A DNA stretch of 64,000 bases from Lunatimonas salinarum (GTDB taxonomy: Bacteria; Bacteroidota; Bacteroidia; Cytophagales; Cyclobacteriaceae), in NCBI RefSeq assembly GCF_017811155.1, contig NZ_JACVCV010000001.1, positions 310,001 through 374,000 on the forward strand. The letters are read 5' to 3'. A model generated the notes under the pieces. It saw nothing but the letters and a program-made list of their open reading frames with translations. It did no database searches and was not told where the DNA came from. Positions 17,863 through 25,916 of the stretch are shown one piece after another. Each line of letters starts with the position of its first letter. The first letter of the stretch is position 1. The translations under genes were made by a program, and so were the position numbers.

Positions 17863-18600
17863 CTATTCAAAGAATGTTCGGATTTTCGGATCATCAGACC
17901 GCGTTAAGTTTTCATAGGTTCCCTCTGCATAACACCTGCCCTCCAGCAGCATAACCACCCTGTTGGCAGTATGGCGTATACAACTCAAATCGTGGGAGAT
18001 AATGATAGATGCCGTCTGATATTTATGCTGTACCTTTACAATCAACTCACTAATCTCCCGGGACGTAATGGGGTCAAGCCCGGTGGTCGGCTCGTCATAT
18101 AGAATCACTTTGGGACGAAGTATCAACGTGCGGGCCAATGCAACCCGCTTCTTCATCCCTCCTGACAATTCAGAAGGCATCATATGTAGGGTATGTGCTA
18201 GGCCAACATCCTCCAAAGCCTCCATTACCGCCTGCTCTGCGTATTCATCACGCCTTTTACGGGTCCAATGCCTTCGAAGCGGAAACAACAGGTTTTGCCG
18301 CACCGTCATGGAATCGTAGAGGGCATTGCTCTGAAAGAGAAAACCCACATCTGCACGTAGGTGATCCAATTCATCTTGATCCAGTAAGCTGATATCCTGT
18401 CCCAGTACCACAATTTGTCCCTTGTCAGGACGAATCAAGTTGATGATGCACTTGATCAGCACTGACTTGCCCGAACCTGACTTTCCCAGTACCACCAGAT
18501 TTTCACCCTCATACAGCCTTAGGTTGAAATTCTTCAATACGTGGTTGTCTCCAAAGGATTTATATAAGTCGGAAACTTCGATGACTACTTCTCCTCCCAT
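17863..18600 (-). CDS. mlaF: MlaF-like ABC transporter ATP-binding protein
   Basis: A 245-residue ATPase. Walker A is GKSGSGKS at 39-46, the signature is LSGGMKKR near residue 143, Walker B is VILYDEPTTGLDP and the H-loop is IIISHD. The sequence LYDEPTTGLDPI with MKKRVALART is characteristic of the MlaF/Ttg2A branch. It powers phospholipid movement between inner and outer membrane with MlaE and MlaD, which are encoded 6 bases upstream and 2 bases downstream. Confidence 0.92.
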   Translation of the reverse strand: MGGEVVIEVSDLYKSFGDNHVLKNFNLRLYEGENLVVLGKSGSGKSVLIKCIINLIRPDKGQIVVLGQDISLLDQDELDHLRADVGFLFQSNALYDSMTVRQNLLFPLRRHWTRKRRDEYAEQAVMEALEDVGLAHTLHMMPSELSGGMKKRVALARTLILRPKVILYDEPTTGLDPITSREISELIVKVQHKYQTASIIISHDLSCIRHTANRVVMLLEGRCYAEGTYENLTRSDDPKIRTFFE

Positions 18601-18606
18601 CTCTGC

Positions 18607-19371
18607 TCAAGTTAGCCCCAGTAAATCGGTAATTTGCACCGCAATTAAATCGACGATAAACACCAGCAGAGAAGCCACAATCACCGCCGTGGTAGCAGAT
18701 CGCCCTACCCCTTCCGTTCCACGCTTGGAATGATAGCCCTTATAGCACCCCACAATCCCAATAACAAATCCAAAGAAGAAAGTCTTCACCAAGGAAGGCA
18801 GCACATCGCCAAAGCTTAGGGCATTGAATACTTGTGTCCAATACAGATCCCAACTTACCTGCCCTCGGATATTCACCCCAAGATAGCCCCCGTATAGCGA
18901 AATGGCATTTGCGACACTAGATAGAACAGGCACCATCAAGGTCGCCGCCATCACCCGGGTAACCACCAAGTACTTAAAGGGATTGGTACCGGAAACCTCC
19001 ATGGCATCAATTTGTTCCGTCACCCGCATCGAACCTAGTTCTGCGCCGATTCCGGAACCAATTTTTCCCGCGCAGATCAATGCAGTGATCACGGGGGCAA
19101 TTTCCCGTATAAGTGAAACGGACACCATTGCAGGCAGCATGGCCTCAGCTCCAAATTCTACCAAGGTCGGACGGGACTGTATCGTTAATACCAACCCCAT
19201 GATAAATGCGGTGATACCCACTAACGTGAGCGACTTGTAACCGATCCAAAAACACTGATTGATAAACTCGATGTATTCCTGCTTCGGCTTGAAGAGTTCA
19301 CGAAAGAACCGTCCGGTAAACCGGGCGATTTCGCCTACCTCCTTTAAAAAGCTGGACTCTTGCATCTCCAT
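18607..19371 (-). CDS. mlaE: MlaE-family ABC transporter permease
   Basis: A 254-residue membrane protein with the MlaE core: YKSLTLVGITAFIMGLVLTI, an amphipathic region with GAEAMLPAMVSVSLIREIAPVITALICAGKIGSGIGAELGSMRVTEQIDAMEVSGTNP at its centre, and several later helices. This is the permease of the phospholipid transporter. It is the first gene of the MlaE-F-D operon. No MlaB or MlaC homologue is seen, which is normal for Bacteroidota. Confidence 0.92.
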   Translation of the reverse strand: MEMQESSFLKEVGEIARFTGRFFRELFKPKQEYIEFINQCFWIGYKSLTLVGITAFIMGLVLTIQSRPTLVEFGAEAMLPAMVSVSLIREIAPVITALICAGKIGSGIGAELGSMRVTEQIDAMEVSGTNPFKYLVVTRVMAATLMVPVLSSVANAISLYGGYLGVNIRGQVSWDLYWTQVFNALSFGDVLPSLVKTFFFGFVIGIVGCYKGYHSKRGTEGVGRSATTAVIVASLLVFIVDLIAVQITDLLGLT

Positions 19372-19784
19372 TTTTCCGCTATTTATTGTCCCTTGTTATC
19401 CTCAGACCAAAACCCGCTTGGTCAGTCCTTTCGGATACTGAGTTTATGATTGAATCCTTGGCTAATTTCCAAAGCTTCCCAAATGGGTTTGCTTGACTTA
19501 TTGCCTAACTGACGAATATCGCTATTTCTCCCATACAGAACCTTGCCGATTATCCTTAAAAAACATGATAAAAATCAGTTTTTTTTTAAAACCAGGCACG
19601 CATTTTACGTGATTTTGAGGAAATCAACACCCCTTGGCACTGCTAGACAATCAGATTGATTCCATTTAGAATAGCTACTTGGCAAAGTTACCTGTATAAG
19701 CATCGTTTAAACCAACGATAATCTATATTATCGTTGGTTTAAACGATATTTGGAAAAATCATATTATTTAACGATATCGACCTT
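19372..19784. other. Intergenic region before the satD remnant
   Basis: About 410 bases lie between the MlaE start and the satD remnant, which are divergent. The first ~330 bases are AT-rich without a supported gene; a T-run at about 19570-19590 has no stem. The last part holds the large palindrome described at 19702. Confidence 0.5.
19702..19747. repeat. Perfect inverted repeat, 21-base arms, 4-base spacer
   Basis: The left arm at 19702-19722 and right arm at 19727-19747 are exact reverse complements, separated by CTAT. The arms carry the words TTTAAACC and ACGATAAT. Further ACGAT half-sites lie at 19743-19747 (AAACGATAT context) and 19770-19777 (AACGATAT). The repeat lies just 37 bases before the satD start at 19785. 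An operator for a dimeric regulator, possibly SatD itself through its C-terminal helix-turn-helix, is the likeliest reading. The lack of a T-run after the stem argues against a terminator. Confidence 0.8.
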
Positions 19785-20146
19785 ATGATAGCAGTCATAA
19801 AAGGAGATATTATCGCTTCACGACACCTGAAAGACCAAGAGAAGTGGTTATCACCACTCGAGCAACTATTGGAAAGCTGGGGGTTCAAAGTCCTTGGCCC
19901 CACTTCGATGAGGAAATAAACCTGTATTTGAAGCTGGCAGGAAATTTAATGGACAAATTGTCGGTTTCCTCCGCAGAATTAATGGAAATCGTACTTCGTT
20001 CCCCTAATGTTAACCAAATAGCGATTGGAAAGCAACTGGGGATAAAGCAGAATTCCGTGAGTGGTCGATGGAGTAGGTCGTATGCACAAGACTTGCTCGA
20101 CGTAGAACAGATGTTCCGGAAAAAGTTAACCATGCTGACACGATGA
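19785..20146 (+). pseudogene. satD family gene with internal deletion and frameshift
   Basis: The ATG at 19785 opens a frame reading MIAVIKGDIIASRHLKDQEK and on to LLESWG, the expected SatD N-terminus, but it stops at 19917-19919. From about 19883 a different frame reads VQSPWPHFDEEINLYLKLA and continues to 20146 with the SatD C-terminal half, including the helix-turn-helix IAIGKQLGIKQNSVSGRW. SatD proteins are about 210 residues, so roughly 110 middle residues are missing and the two ends are in different frames. The stop overlaps the next ATG (ATGA at 20143-20146), as expected in the intact operon. I call it a pseudogene; an assembly collapse is the alternative. Confidence 0.72.
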
Positions 20147-20620
20147 TCCTTCTCATCAAGCTTATTTTGGCCCAACTGATCGGTGATTTTATGGATCACC
20201 ATGTCAGAAGAGCCAGCCGATCTAACCGAATGGGTTGAATGGATTAACCGACCCACGTTTTGGATTTATACTACTGCACTCCTATTTCTAACCAGCGTGA
20301 GTGGCATTATGATCCAAGTAGCACTTTCTAACTGGTCTAGAGCGCTGGATGACCCAAACGAGGAATCCCTGAGAAACGCCGAAAAATACATAGGCATATT
20401 GGAACGGCTATTTGTCTTTGCTTTTGTAACCACCGGAAACTGGCAGGCAATCGGCTTTTTGTTGGCTGCCAAGTCTGTCTTTCGCTTCGGTGATTTAAGG
20501 GAATCCAAAGACCGAAAATTAACCGAATACATGTTGATAGGGACGCTTTTAAGCTTTGGCGTTGCCTTGGCAATGGGATTGATTGTATTGACGTTGGTTG
20601 ACCTACAAAAACATACCTAG
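20143..20620 (+). pseudogene. DUF3307 family membrane protein gene with internal deletion and frameshift
   Basis: The ATG at 20143 gives MILLIKLILAQLIGDF, the typical DUF3307 N-terminus, then runs into a stop at 20236-20238. From about 20183 the next frame reads VILWITMSEEPADLTEWVEW and continues through RPTFWIYTTALLFLTSVSG, NAEKYIGILERLFVFAFV, WQAIGFLLAAKSVFRFGDL and KLTEYMLIGTLLSFGVALA to a stop at 20620: the C-terminal half of the family. Intact members are about 240 residues, so some 85 middle residues are missing at the junction near 20183-20190. A shortened product could still start inside the second frame (GTG 20183 or ATG 20201). As with satD next door, the ends are kept and the middle is lost. 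Confidence 0.7.
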
Positions 20621-20622
20621 GC

Positions 20623-22899
20623 TTACTTTTCCAGCTTATAGTGCAACAGCGGCTTCTCTCCCATCAAGTGCTCGATGAAATAGTCCCAGCGCCTTTTAGT
20701 GAAATAATCACCATCCGTTCGACCAAAACTGTGGTTTCGGCTTGGCCAAATAAAGAGATCGAAATCTTTGCCCGCTGCGATCAATGCCTCGATAAACTTG
20801 TAGGTTCCTGAAGGATTTACGTTTTCATCCATCCCGCCATGTGCCAGGAGAAGCTTTCCCTTTAGTTTAGATGCATGGGTAATATTGGATTGTTCCTCGT
20901 AAAAATCACCTATTGGATACCCCATATACATCTCAGGCCACCATGCTTTTTCCATCCGTTGGTCGTGGTTACCGGCCGACGATACGCCGACTTTGTAGAA
21001 ATCGGGATGAAGTAGCATGGCCCTTGCGGCATCGTAACCGCCCGCAGAATGGCCAAATATGCCCACACGGTCTAAATCAATGAAACCATAGCGGGAGGCA
21101 AGTTGTCGGATCGCCATAACGTGGTCCGTAGTACCATCTCCCAAATTCCGGTAGGAGACATCCTGAAAAGCCTTTGAACGACCGGAGGTCCCCAACCCAT
21201 CCACCGTAACCACTAAAAAGCCCAATTCAGCCATCGGCTGTTGTAACCCCAATAAAGCAGCCTTGTACGTCTTTGGTGTGACCGCGGTATGAGGTCCGGT
21301 ATAGGTATAATCTATCACCGGATAGCGTTTCCTTGGATCGAAATCAGTTGGAAGGTGGTAAACTCCATGTATCTCGGTTTTTCCATCCTTGGCAGTGGCA
21401 GAAAACATCCTCGGAGCTTGATACCCTCGCTGCTTGAGATTGGAATCATCCGCCTCAGAGATGTTCATCAACAGCTCACCATCCTCCAACGAGCGCAATA
21501 CTGATCGGGTGGGTTGACTAACTGTCGAAAAATTATCGACAAAGTACCTCTTGTCTGCCGACAAACTTATCTGATGGTAAGCGTCTTCGGGGGTAAGTAG
21601 TGCCATACCCGTACCATCCCATTTCACCCTATACAAGTGCGGATAATAGACGTTTCTGCCTGCCTCTCTACCGGAAGCCATAAAATAAATAAGTTCTCGC
21701 TCCTCATCCACATATACCAAATCGGTTATTGGGTACTCTCCCTTGGTAACGGCACCCAATGCTTTGCCGCTTGCCCAATCATGGAGGTACAAATGTCTCC
21801 AACCACTTTGCTGTGATGCCAGCAAAAATTTATCCTTCCCAACTCTGCGGAAAAAGTTTTCATAGTCGATATGGGTATCAGATTCCTCCTGGTAAATTTC
21901 TCGGGTTTCTCCCGTAGCTGCATCTACCTCTATTACCTCCAAAGACTTGAATCCCCGAGGGTAATAAACACCATAGAGGTGTTTGCCATCTGCTGTCCAA
22001 CGCAATCCTTTGGGCATAAAGTGCGCCGTTTTCAGGTGATTTAGGAGGATGCCTGTGCCCGTTTCAATATCAAAAATCACTGGAATCTCGTGAACCACGG
22101 TGGTATCCCCCGGTGAACCTCGGTAATAGCCGTACAGTTCCGGACGAAATCTTTCTGGCTTACTGTAATCCAGCAAATACATTTTCTCTGCCAATCGTAA
22201 ATCCTGAATCCCTGTCAATATTTTTTTTGAGTCTGGAGACCAAACCACGTGAAAATTAGAAGGCCGTTCCTCCCCTTCTCCCTGCATCAGGTCACCCCAT
22301 CCGTATCGGTTTGCATATTCGAAACCTTTGCGTCCGTTGGTGCTAAGCTGCCGCTCTTGCCCCGTATGAAGGTTTCTGACATGCAGATTGTGTCCCTTTC
22401 GGAAGGCCTCCCACTGCCCGTCCGGTGACGTGCTTCGTTCGCTGTCCTTACTCGAAACCATACTTTCCTTGGATTCGAGGGAATTCTGTATGGGATGAAA
22501 TATCCAAGATCGCCCGTTCCAGGAAAAAGTAATTCCACCATCCTTCTCGATTCGTATACGGGAGAAGGGCAATGCTTCCGGATCTACCGCGACCGTACTT
22601 TTCTCTTGCATGGTGGCTGCGAGGGTCACGTGATCGAAGGCTTCCTCGGTGATCCTAGAGGAAATGTCGGTAACAAAAAAGCGCTTTCCTTCACGGGTGT
22701 TGGTGACATGCCAAAAACCAGTGGAATCCGGTAGCCAGTTGGGGATAACCTCTAGATGGTACACCTCCTGCTGCATATTGCCGCTGAGAAAATACGCCGC
22801 TTTTCGATAGGTATCTTCTGTCACCTGCGCAAAAGAACGGTTGCTTTGAAGTGACAAGGAAATCAAAAGGGCACTTAAGAATCGGAAATAAGTCATCAT
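20623..22899 (-). CDS. S9 family peptidase (dipeptidyl peptidase IV-like)
   Basis: A 758-residue exported serine peptidase. Residues 1-24 form a signal peptide ending in SFAQ. An N-terminal eight-bladed propeller (DPP IV N-terminal domain) with blades such as FHVVWSPDSKKILTGIQD fills residues ~100-510. The alpha/beta hydrolase domain follows. Its nucleophile is Ser618 in GHSAGGYD; the Asp is probably in HGGMDENVNP and the His in SRNHSFGRTDGD near the C-terminus. It releases dipeptides or short peptides in the periplasm. A promoter-like CAAAATTA (TAATTTTG on the minus strand) lies at 22943-22950. Confidence 0.92.
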   Translation of the reverse strand: MMTYFRFLSALLISLSLQSNRSFAQVTEDTYRKAAYFLSGNMQQEVYHLEVIPNWLPDSTGFWHVTNTREGKRFFVTDISSRITEEAFDHVTLAATMQEKSTVAVDPEALPFSRIRIEKDGGITFSWNGRSWIFHPIQNSLESKESMVSSKDSERSTSPDGQWEAFRKGHNLHVRNLHTGQERQLSTNGRKGFEYANRYGWGDLMQGEGEERPSNFHVVWSPDSKKILTGIQDLRLAEKMYLLDYSKPERFRPELYGYYRGSPGDTTVVHEIPVIFDIETGTGILLNHLKTAHFMPKGLRWTADGKHLYGVYYPRGFKSLEVIEVDAATGETREIYQEESDTHIDYENFFRRVGKDKFLLASQQSGWRHLYLHDWASGKALGAVTKGEYPITDLVYVDEERELIYFMASGREAGRNVYYPHLYRVKWDGTGMALLTPEDAYHQISLSADKRYFVDNFSTVSQPTRSVLRSLEDGELLMNISEADDSNLKQRGYQAPRMFSATAKDGKTEIHGVYHLPTDFDPRKRYPVIDYTYTGPHTAVTPKTYKAALLGLQQPMAELGFLVVTVDGLGTSGRSKAFQDVSYRNLGDGTTDHVMAIRQLASRYGFIDLDRVGIFGHSAGGYDAARAMLLHPDFYKVGVSSAGNHDQRMEKAWWPEMYMGYPIGDFYEEQSNITHASKLKGKLLLAHGGMDENVNPSGTYKFIEALIAAGKDFDLFIWPSRNHSFGRTDGDYFTKRRWDYFIEHLMGEKPLLHYKLEK

Positions 22900-22942
22900 A
22901 CGGAGAATGGGAGAATTAAACTAAGCGGCAGGTCTCATTCTT

Positions 22943-22950
22943 CAAAATTA
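22943..22950 (-). promoter_or_regulatory. Probable -7 promoter box for the S9 peptidase gene
   Basis: TAATTTTG on the minus strand matches TAnnTTTG and lies 43 bases before the ATG at 22899, directly after the terminator of the upstream operon. The -33 element is weak. Confidence 0.4.
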
Positions 22951-22961
22951 CGGCAAAACAG

Positions 22962-23007
22962 AAAAAGAAAAAGGGCTCCTACCAAACCTTCCGGCCCCGA
23001 GAAGCCC
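22962..23007 (-). terminator. Intrinsic terminator after the FAH-family gene
   Basis: On the minus strand GGGCTTCT (23007-23000) can pair with AGGAGCCC (22980-22973), with one G-T pair and a 19-base loop, followed by TTTTTCTTTTTC. It ends the dgo-like operon 9 bases after the stop of the FAH-family gene. Confidence 0.6.
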
Positions 23008-23015
23008 AATGAACA

Positions 23016-23852
23016 TTACGCGACCACATTCGTCAGCGTACCGATGCCTTCTATCGTAATGCTGATTTCATCTCCACTTGCGAGGGTAAAACTACTATCT
23101 GGAACTATGCCTGTTCCTGTCATTAGCAATGCGCCATGCGGAAAAGCATATTCCAAAAAGAGGTACCGAACCAAGTCCTCGAACTTCCTTTTGATCTGAG
23201 AAATGGCGATTGTATCTTCAAAGGCTACCTTCCCCTCCCTTCTTATGGATAGACTGATTTGCGTATTTGGAGACAGCGGGCTTTCTGTTACTAAAATACA
23301 AGGGCCCACCGCGGCTGATCCATCGTAAATTTTGGCCTGTGGGAGATACAGGGGGTTTTCACCTTCTATGCTTCGTGAGCTCATATCATTCCCAACAGTG
23401 TATCCCACGATCTTTCCTGAAGAAGTAACTACCAGCGTAAGTTCCGGCTCAGGCACATCCCAAGTGGAGTCCTTTCTGATACGAACCTTATCACCGTGCC
23501 CCACTGCCCGGTGACCCGAAGCTTTCATAAATAATTCAGGCCTTTCGGCGTGGTATACCAGCTCGTAAAAAGTAGCCCCACCGCTGTCTTTGCTTTCTTC
23601 CTGACGCCCCAATTTACTCCGAAAATAAGTCACCCCACTGGCCCAGATTTCCTGGTTTTGAACGGGAGGCAACAAACCCTGTTGGACGGATTTTTCAGCA
23701 TCTACAGAGGGTTCCATTTCCGCCAGTAGCTTATTCAGCTTATCGAAGAGCGTATCGTCATTGACGAATACATCCCAGTCTTCTTGGGGAAGTGCATAGA
23801 ACTTTGCCGCCTTCTCCGCGATGATACCATTTTTTGTTCGGTAGAGTTTCAT
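23016..23852 (-). CDS. Fumarylacetoacetate hydrolase-family protein, probable 2-keto-3-deoxy acid dehydratase/hydrolase
   Basis: A 278-residue protein. The C-terminal FAH fold contains the metal-binding acidic motif WDVPEPELTLV, then GYTVGNDMSSRSIEGENPLYLPQAK and ALLMTGTGIVP. The N-terminal segment with IWASGVTYFRSKLGRQ resembles the 2-keto-3-deoxy-D-arabinonate dehydratase (KdaD) type as I recall it, which loses water from a 2-keto-3-deoxy acid to a semialdehyde. It is the last gene of an operon with kinase, aldolase and GntP genes, 19 bases after the transporter gene. That context supports a sugar-acid role rather than tyrosine breakdown. Exact substrate unknown. Confidence 0.75.
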   Translation of the reverse strand: MKLYRTKNGIIAEKAAKFYALPQEDWDVFVNDDTLFDKLNKLLAEMEPSVDAEKSVQQGLLPPVQNQEIWASGVTYFRSKLGRQEESKDSGGATFYELVYHAERPELFMKASGHRAVGHGDKVRIRKDSTWDVPEPELTLVVTSSGKIVGYTVGNDMSSRSIEGENPLYLPQAKIYDGSAAVGPCILVTESPLSPNTQISLSIRREGKVAFEDTIAISQIKRKFEDLVRYLFLEYAFPHGALLMTGTGIVPDSSFTLASGDEISITIEGIGTLTNVVA

Positions 23853-23871
23853 AGGTTTGGGTTATGGTGTA

Positions 23872-25233
23872 TTATGAGATAAAGATAGATAGCAACAGAA
23901 CAATCAGAAAACCGCTAAGAGAGATGATGGTTTCCATCACTGTCCAAGTTTGTAAGGTTTGTTTCTCAGAAATATCGAGGTATTTCTTGACGAGCCAAAA
24001 ACCGCTGTCGTTTACATGGGATAGTATGCAGGATCCAGCAGCAATGGCAATCCCTATTAGAGCTTTCATCGGTTCTGAATACTCCAAGCCCATGATGACC
24101 GGAGCAATCATCCCTGCGGCCGTGACCATCGCTACCGTAGCCGATCCCTGAATCACCCGAATCACGACGGCAATCACATAGGCCATTACGATTGGGGCTA
24201 CATTGTACTCGATAAATACCTGTGCAAGTGCTTCCCCGGCACCACTCTCCACTAAAATTTGCTTAAACATGCCACCGGCTCCGGTGATCACGATGATCAA
24301 ACCTGCCGGTGCCAAGGCCTTATCAGAAAATTCCAGCAACTGTTTGGCTTTGAATCCTTTTTTAAAACCCAAAAAATAGGATGCTATCAGGGTAGCTACA
24401 GTAAGTGCCATAAACGGGTGGCCGATAAACTGAGCCATGCCCACCAGAAAATGATCTCCATCCAAATAGCCCAGCCCTACAAACATGCCACTAGTGGTGG
24501 CCAGCAGGATAAGCAATAGCGGCAGCGTAATCACGAACGCAATCATGTAAAAATCACTCTTTCGGGGCGTTTCTGTATCTGCTTTGAATTCAATGTGAGA
24601 TGGAACCGGGACAAAAATTTCTTTGGAAATGTACCGGCCGAAAATGGGTCCGGCGATAATGGAACATGGCAAGCCGATGACCGCACCGAAAATGATCATC
24701 CAACCCAGATTGGCATTGATAATCTCAGCTACCGCTACCGGGCCGGGAGTAGGCGGAATAAAGGCATGGGTAACAGCCATCCCCGCGAGCAAAGGAATGG
24801 CGTAATGTAACATGGAAAGCCCTGATTTCTTGGTTAGGGCATAAATCAGTGGTATTAAGATGATAAAACCCACGTCCAAAAACACCGGTATAGACACGAT
24901 AAATCCTGTCAGCATGAGTGCCCATGTTGTCCTTTTTTCGCCAAACCCTTTGATGATAAAGTGAGCCAAGGTTTGCGCCCCACCTGACACCTCTAACAAT
25001 TTGCCCAAAATCGCACCCAGACCTACCACGATGGTAATGAAGCCCAAAATATCACCCATCCCTTTTTGAAGGTTGGCGATGAGATCCATAAAGGGCATCC
25101 CGGAAGCCAACCCCACAAAGGTACTGGCCAGTAAGAGCGATATGAAAGCATGTACTTTTAGCTTCATCACCAATACCAATAACAATAATATCGACAGGGT
25201 GGTGATGATAAAAAGATAGATTGTTTGATCCAT
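23872..25233 (-). CDS. GntP-family gluconate/aldonate:H+ symporter
   Basis: A 453-residue membrane protein with about 12-14 helices and GntP-family motifs: LLLASTFVGLASGMPF near residue 35, ILGKLLEVSGGAQTLA near 75, and ITGAGGMFKQILVESGAGEAL with QGSATVAMVTAAGM in the C-terminal half. It would import gluconate, galactonate or another aldonate. It lies 38 bases after the aldolase gene and 19 before the FAH-family gene, so the operon brings in and breaks down a 2-keto-3-deoxy acid precursor. No dehydratase that makes the keto-deoxy acid is in the operon. Confidence 0.88.
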   Translation of the reverse strand: MDQTIYLFIITTLSILLLLVLVMKLKVHAFISLLLASTFVGLASGMPFMDLIANLQKGMGDILGFITIVVGLGAILGKLLEVSGGAQTLAHFIIKGFGEKRTTWALMLTGFIVSIPVFLDVGFIILIPLIYALTKKSGLSMLHYAIPLLAGMAVTHAFIPPTPGPVAVAEIINANLGWMIIFGAVIGLPCSIIAGPIFGRYISKEIFVPVPSHIEFKADTETPRKSDFYMIAFVITLPLLLILLATTSGMFVGLGYLDGDHFLVGMAQFIGHPFMALTVATLIASYFLGFKKGFKAKQLLEFSDKALAPAGLIIVITGAGGMFKQILVESGAGEALAQVFIEYNVAPIVMAYVIAVVIRVIQGSATVAMVTAAGMIAPVIMGLEYSEPMKALIGIAIAAGSCILSHVNDSGFWLVKKYLDISEKQTLQTWTVMETIISLSGFLIVLLLSIFIS

Positions 25234-25271
25234 GGGTATTTTTGGGTTTCTCAGATTGCCGATCGGATACG

Positions 25272-25916
25272 TTAGAGGGTGCTTTTGTTATACATCCTGA
25301 CAAAATTAGACATTAACTTCTCCAAACCTTTCCAATCCTTTGCCTGAACCAATGCCTTCGGAACCAAGCCACCGCCTAGCCCTACTCCGGCAGCTCCTGC
25401 TTTGAAAAAATCCCCTAGATTTTCCAACGTCACGCCCCCAGTGGGCATCAATTTAATTTCATTTAGGGGCGCCAAAACGTCTTTGATATACCCAGGACCC
25501 AAATCATTGGCAGGAAAAACCTTTACCATGGTCGCCCCCATCTGCCAAGACCGATAAATCTCAGTAGGGGTAAAGGCACCTGGAAAAATGGGGATTTTAT
25601 GGATAACACAGTAATTGATCACATCCTCATCTGAGATCGGCATGACGATAAACTGTGCGCCCGCATCCAACGCTTGATGCATCTCGGTGAGTGTACAAAC
25701 AGTTCCTGCACCAATATTCAATTTATCTCCGAATTTATCGACCATCTCTCGGATGGCCCGTAGGGCATCCGGTGTATTGATGGTGATCTCCATGGTGGAT
25801 ATCCCCGCCTTAATCATGCATTTGGCAATTTCATCCAAGGCCTCGGGGGGCATATTACGCAAAATACCCACTAGAGGCATTTTATTAAAAGCTTCCCAAG
25901 AAAATGCTTCTTTCAT
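25272..25916 (-). CDS. 2-dehydro-3-deoxy-6-phosphogalactonate/KDPG aldolase
   Basis: A 214-residue class I aldolase of the KDPG/KHG family. The Schiff-base Lys132 lies in MVKVFPAND and the catalytic Glu43 in TMEITINTP. PTGGVTLENL and GVGLGGGLVPK bind the phosphate. It splits 2-keto-3-deoxy-6-phospho sugar acids into pyruvate and glyceraldehyde 3-phosphate. With the DgoK-like kinase it forms the galactonate-type (De Ley-Doudoroff) pair. The start overlaps the kinase gene by 32 bases; a later Met (MPLVGILRN) is possible but cuts the first helix. Confidence 0.88.
   Translation of the reverse strand: MKEAFSWEAFNKMPLVGILRNMPPEALDEIAKCMIKAGISTMEITINTPDALRAIREMVDKFGDKLNIGAGTVCTLTEMHQALDAGAQFIVMPISDEDVINYCVIHKIPIFPGAFTPTEIYRSWQMGATMVKVFPANDLGPGYIKDVLAPLNEIKLMPTGGVTLENLGDFFKAGAAGVGLGGGLVPKALVQAKDWKGLEKLMSNFVRMYNKSTL

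Noticed and set aside
19702-19747. Large palindrome read as a terminator for the MlaE operon or an insertion-sequence end
   Set aside because: The MlaE operon reads away from it, no T-run follows, and there is no transposase or target duplication.
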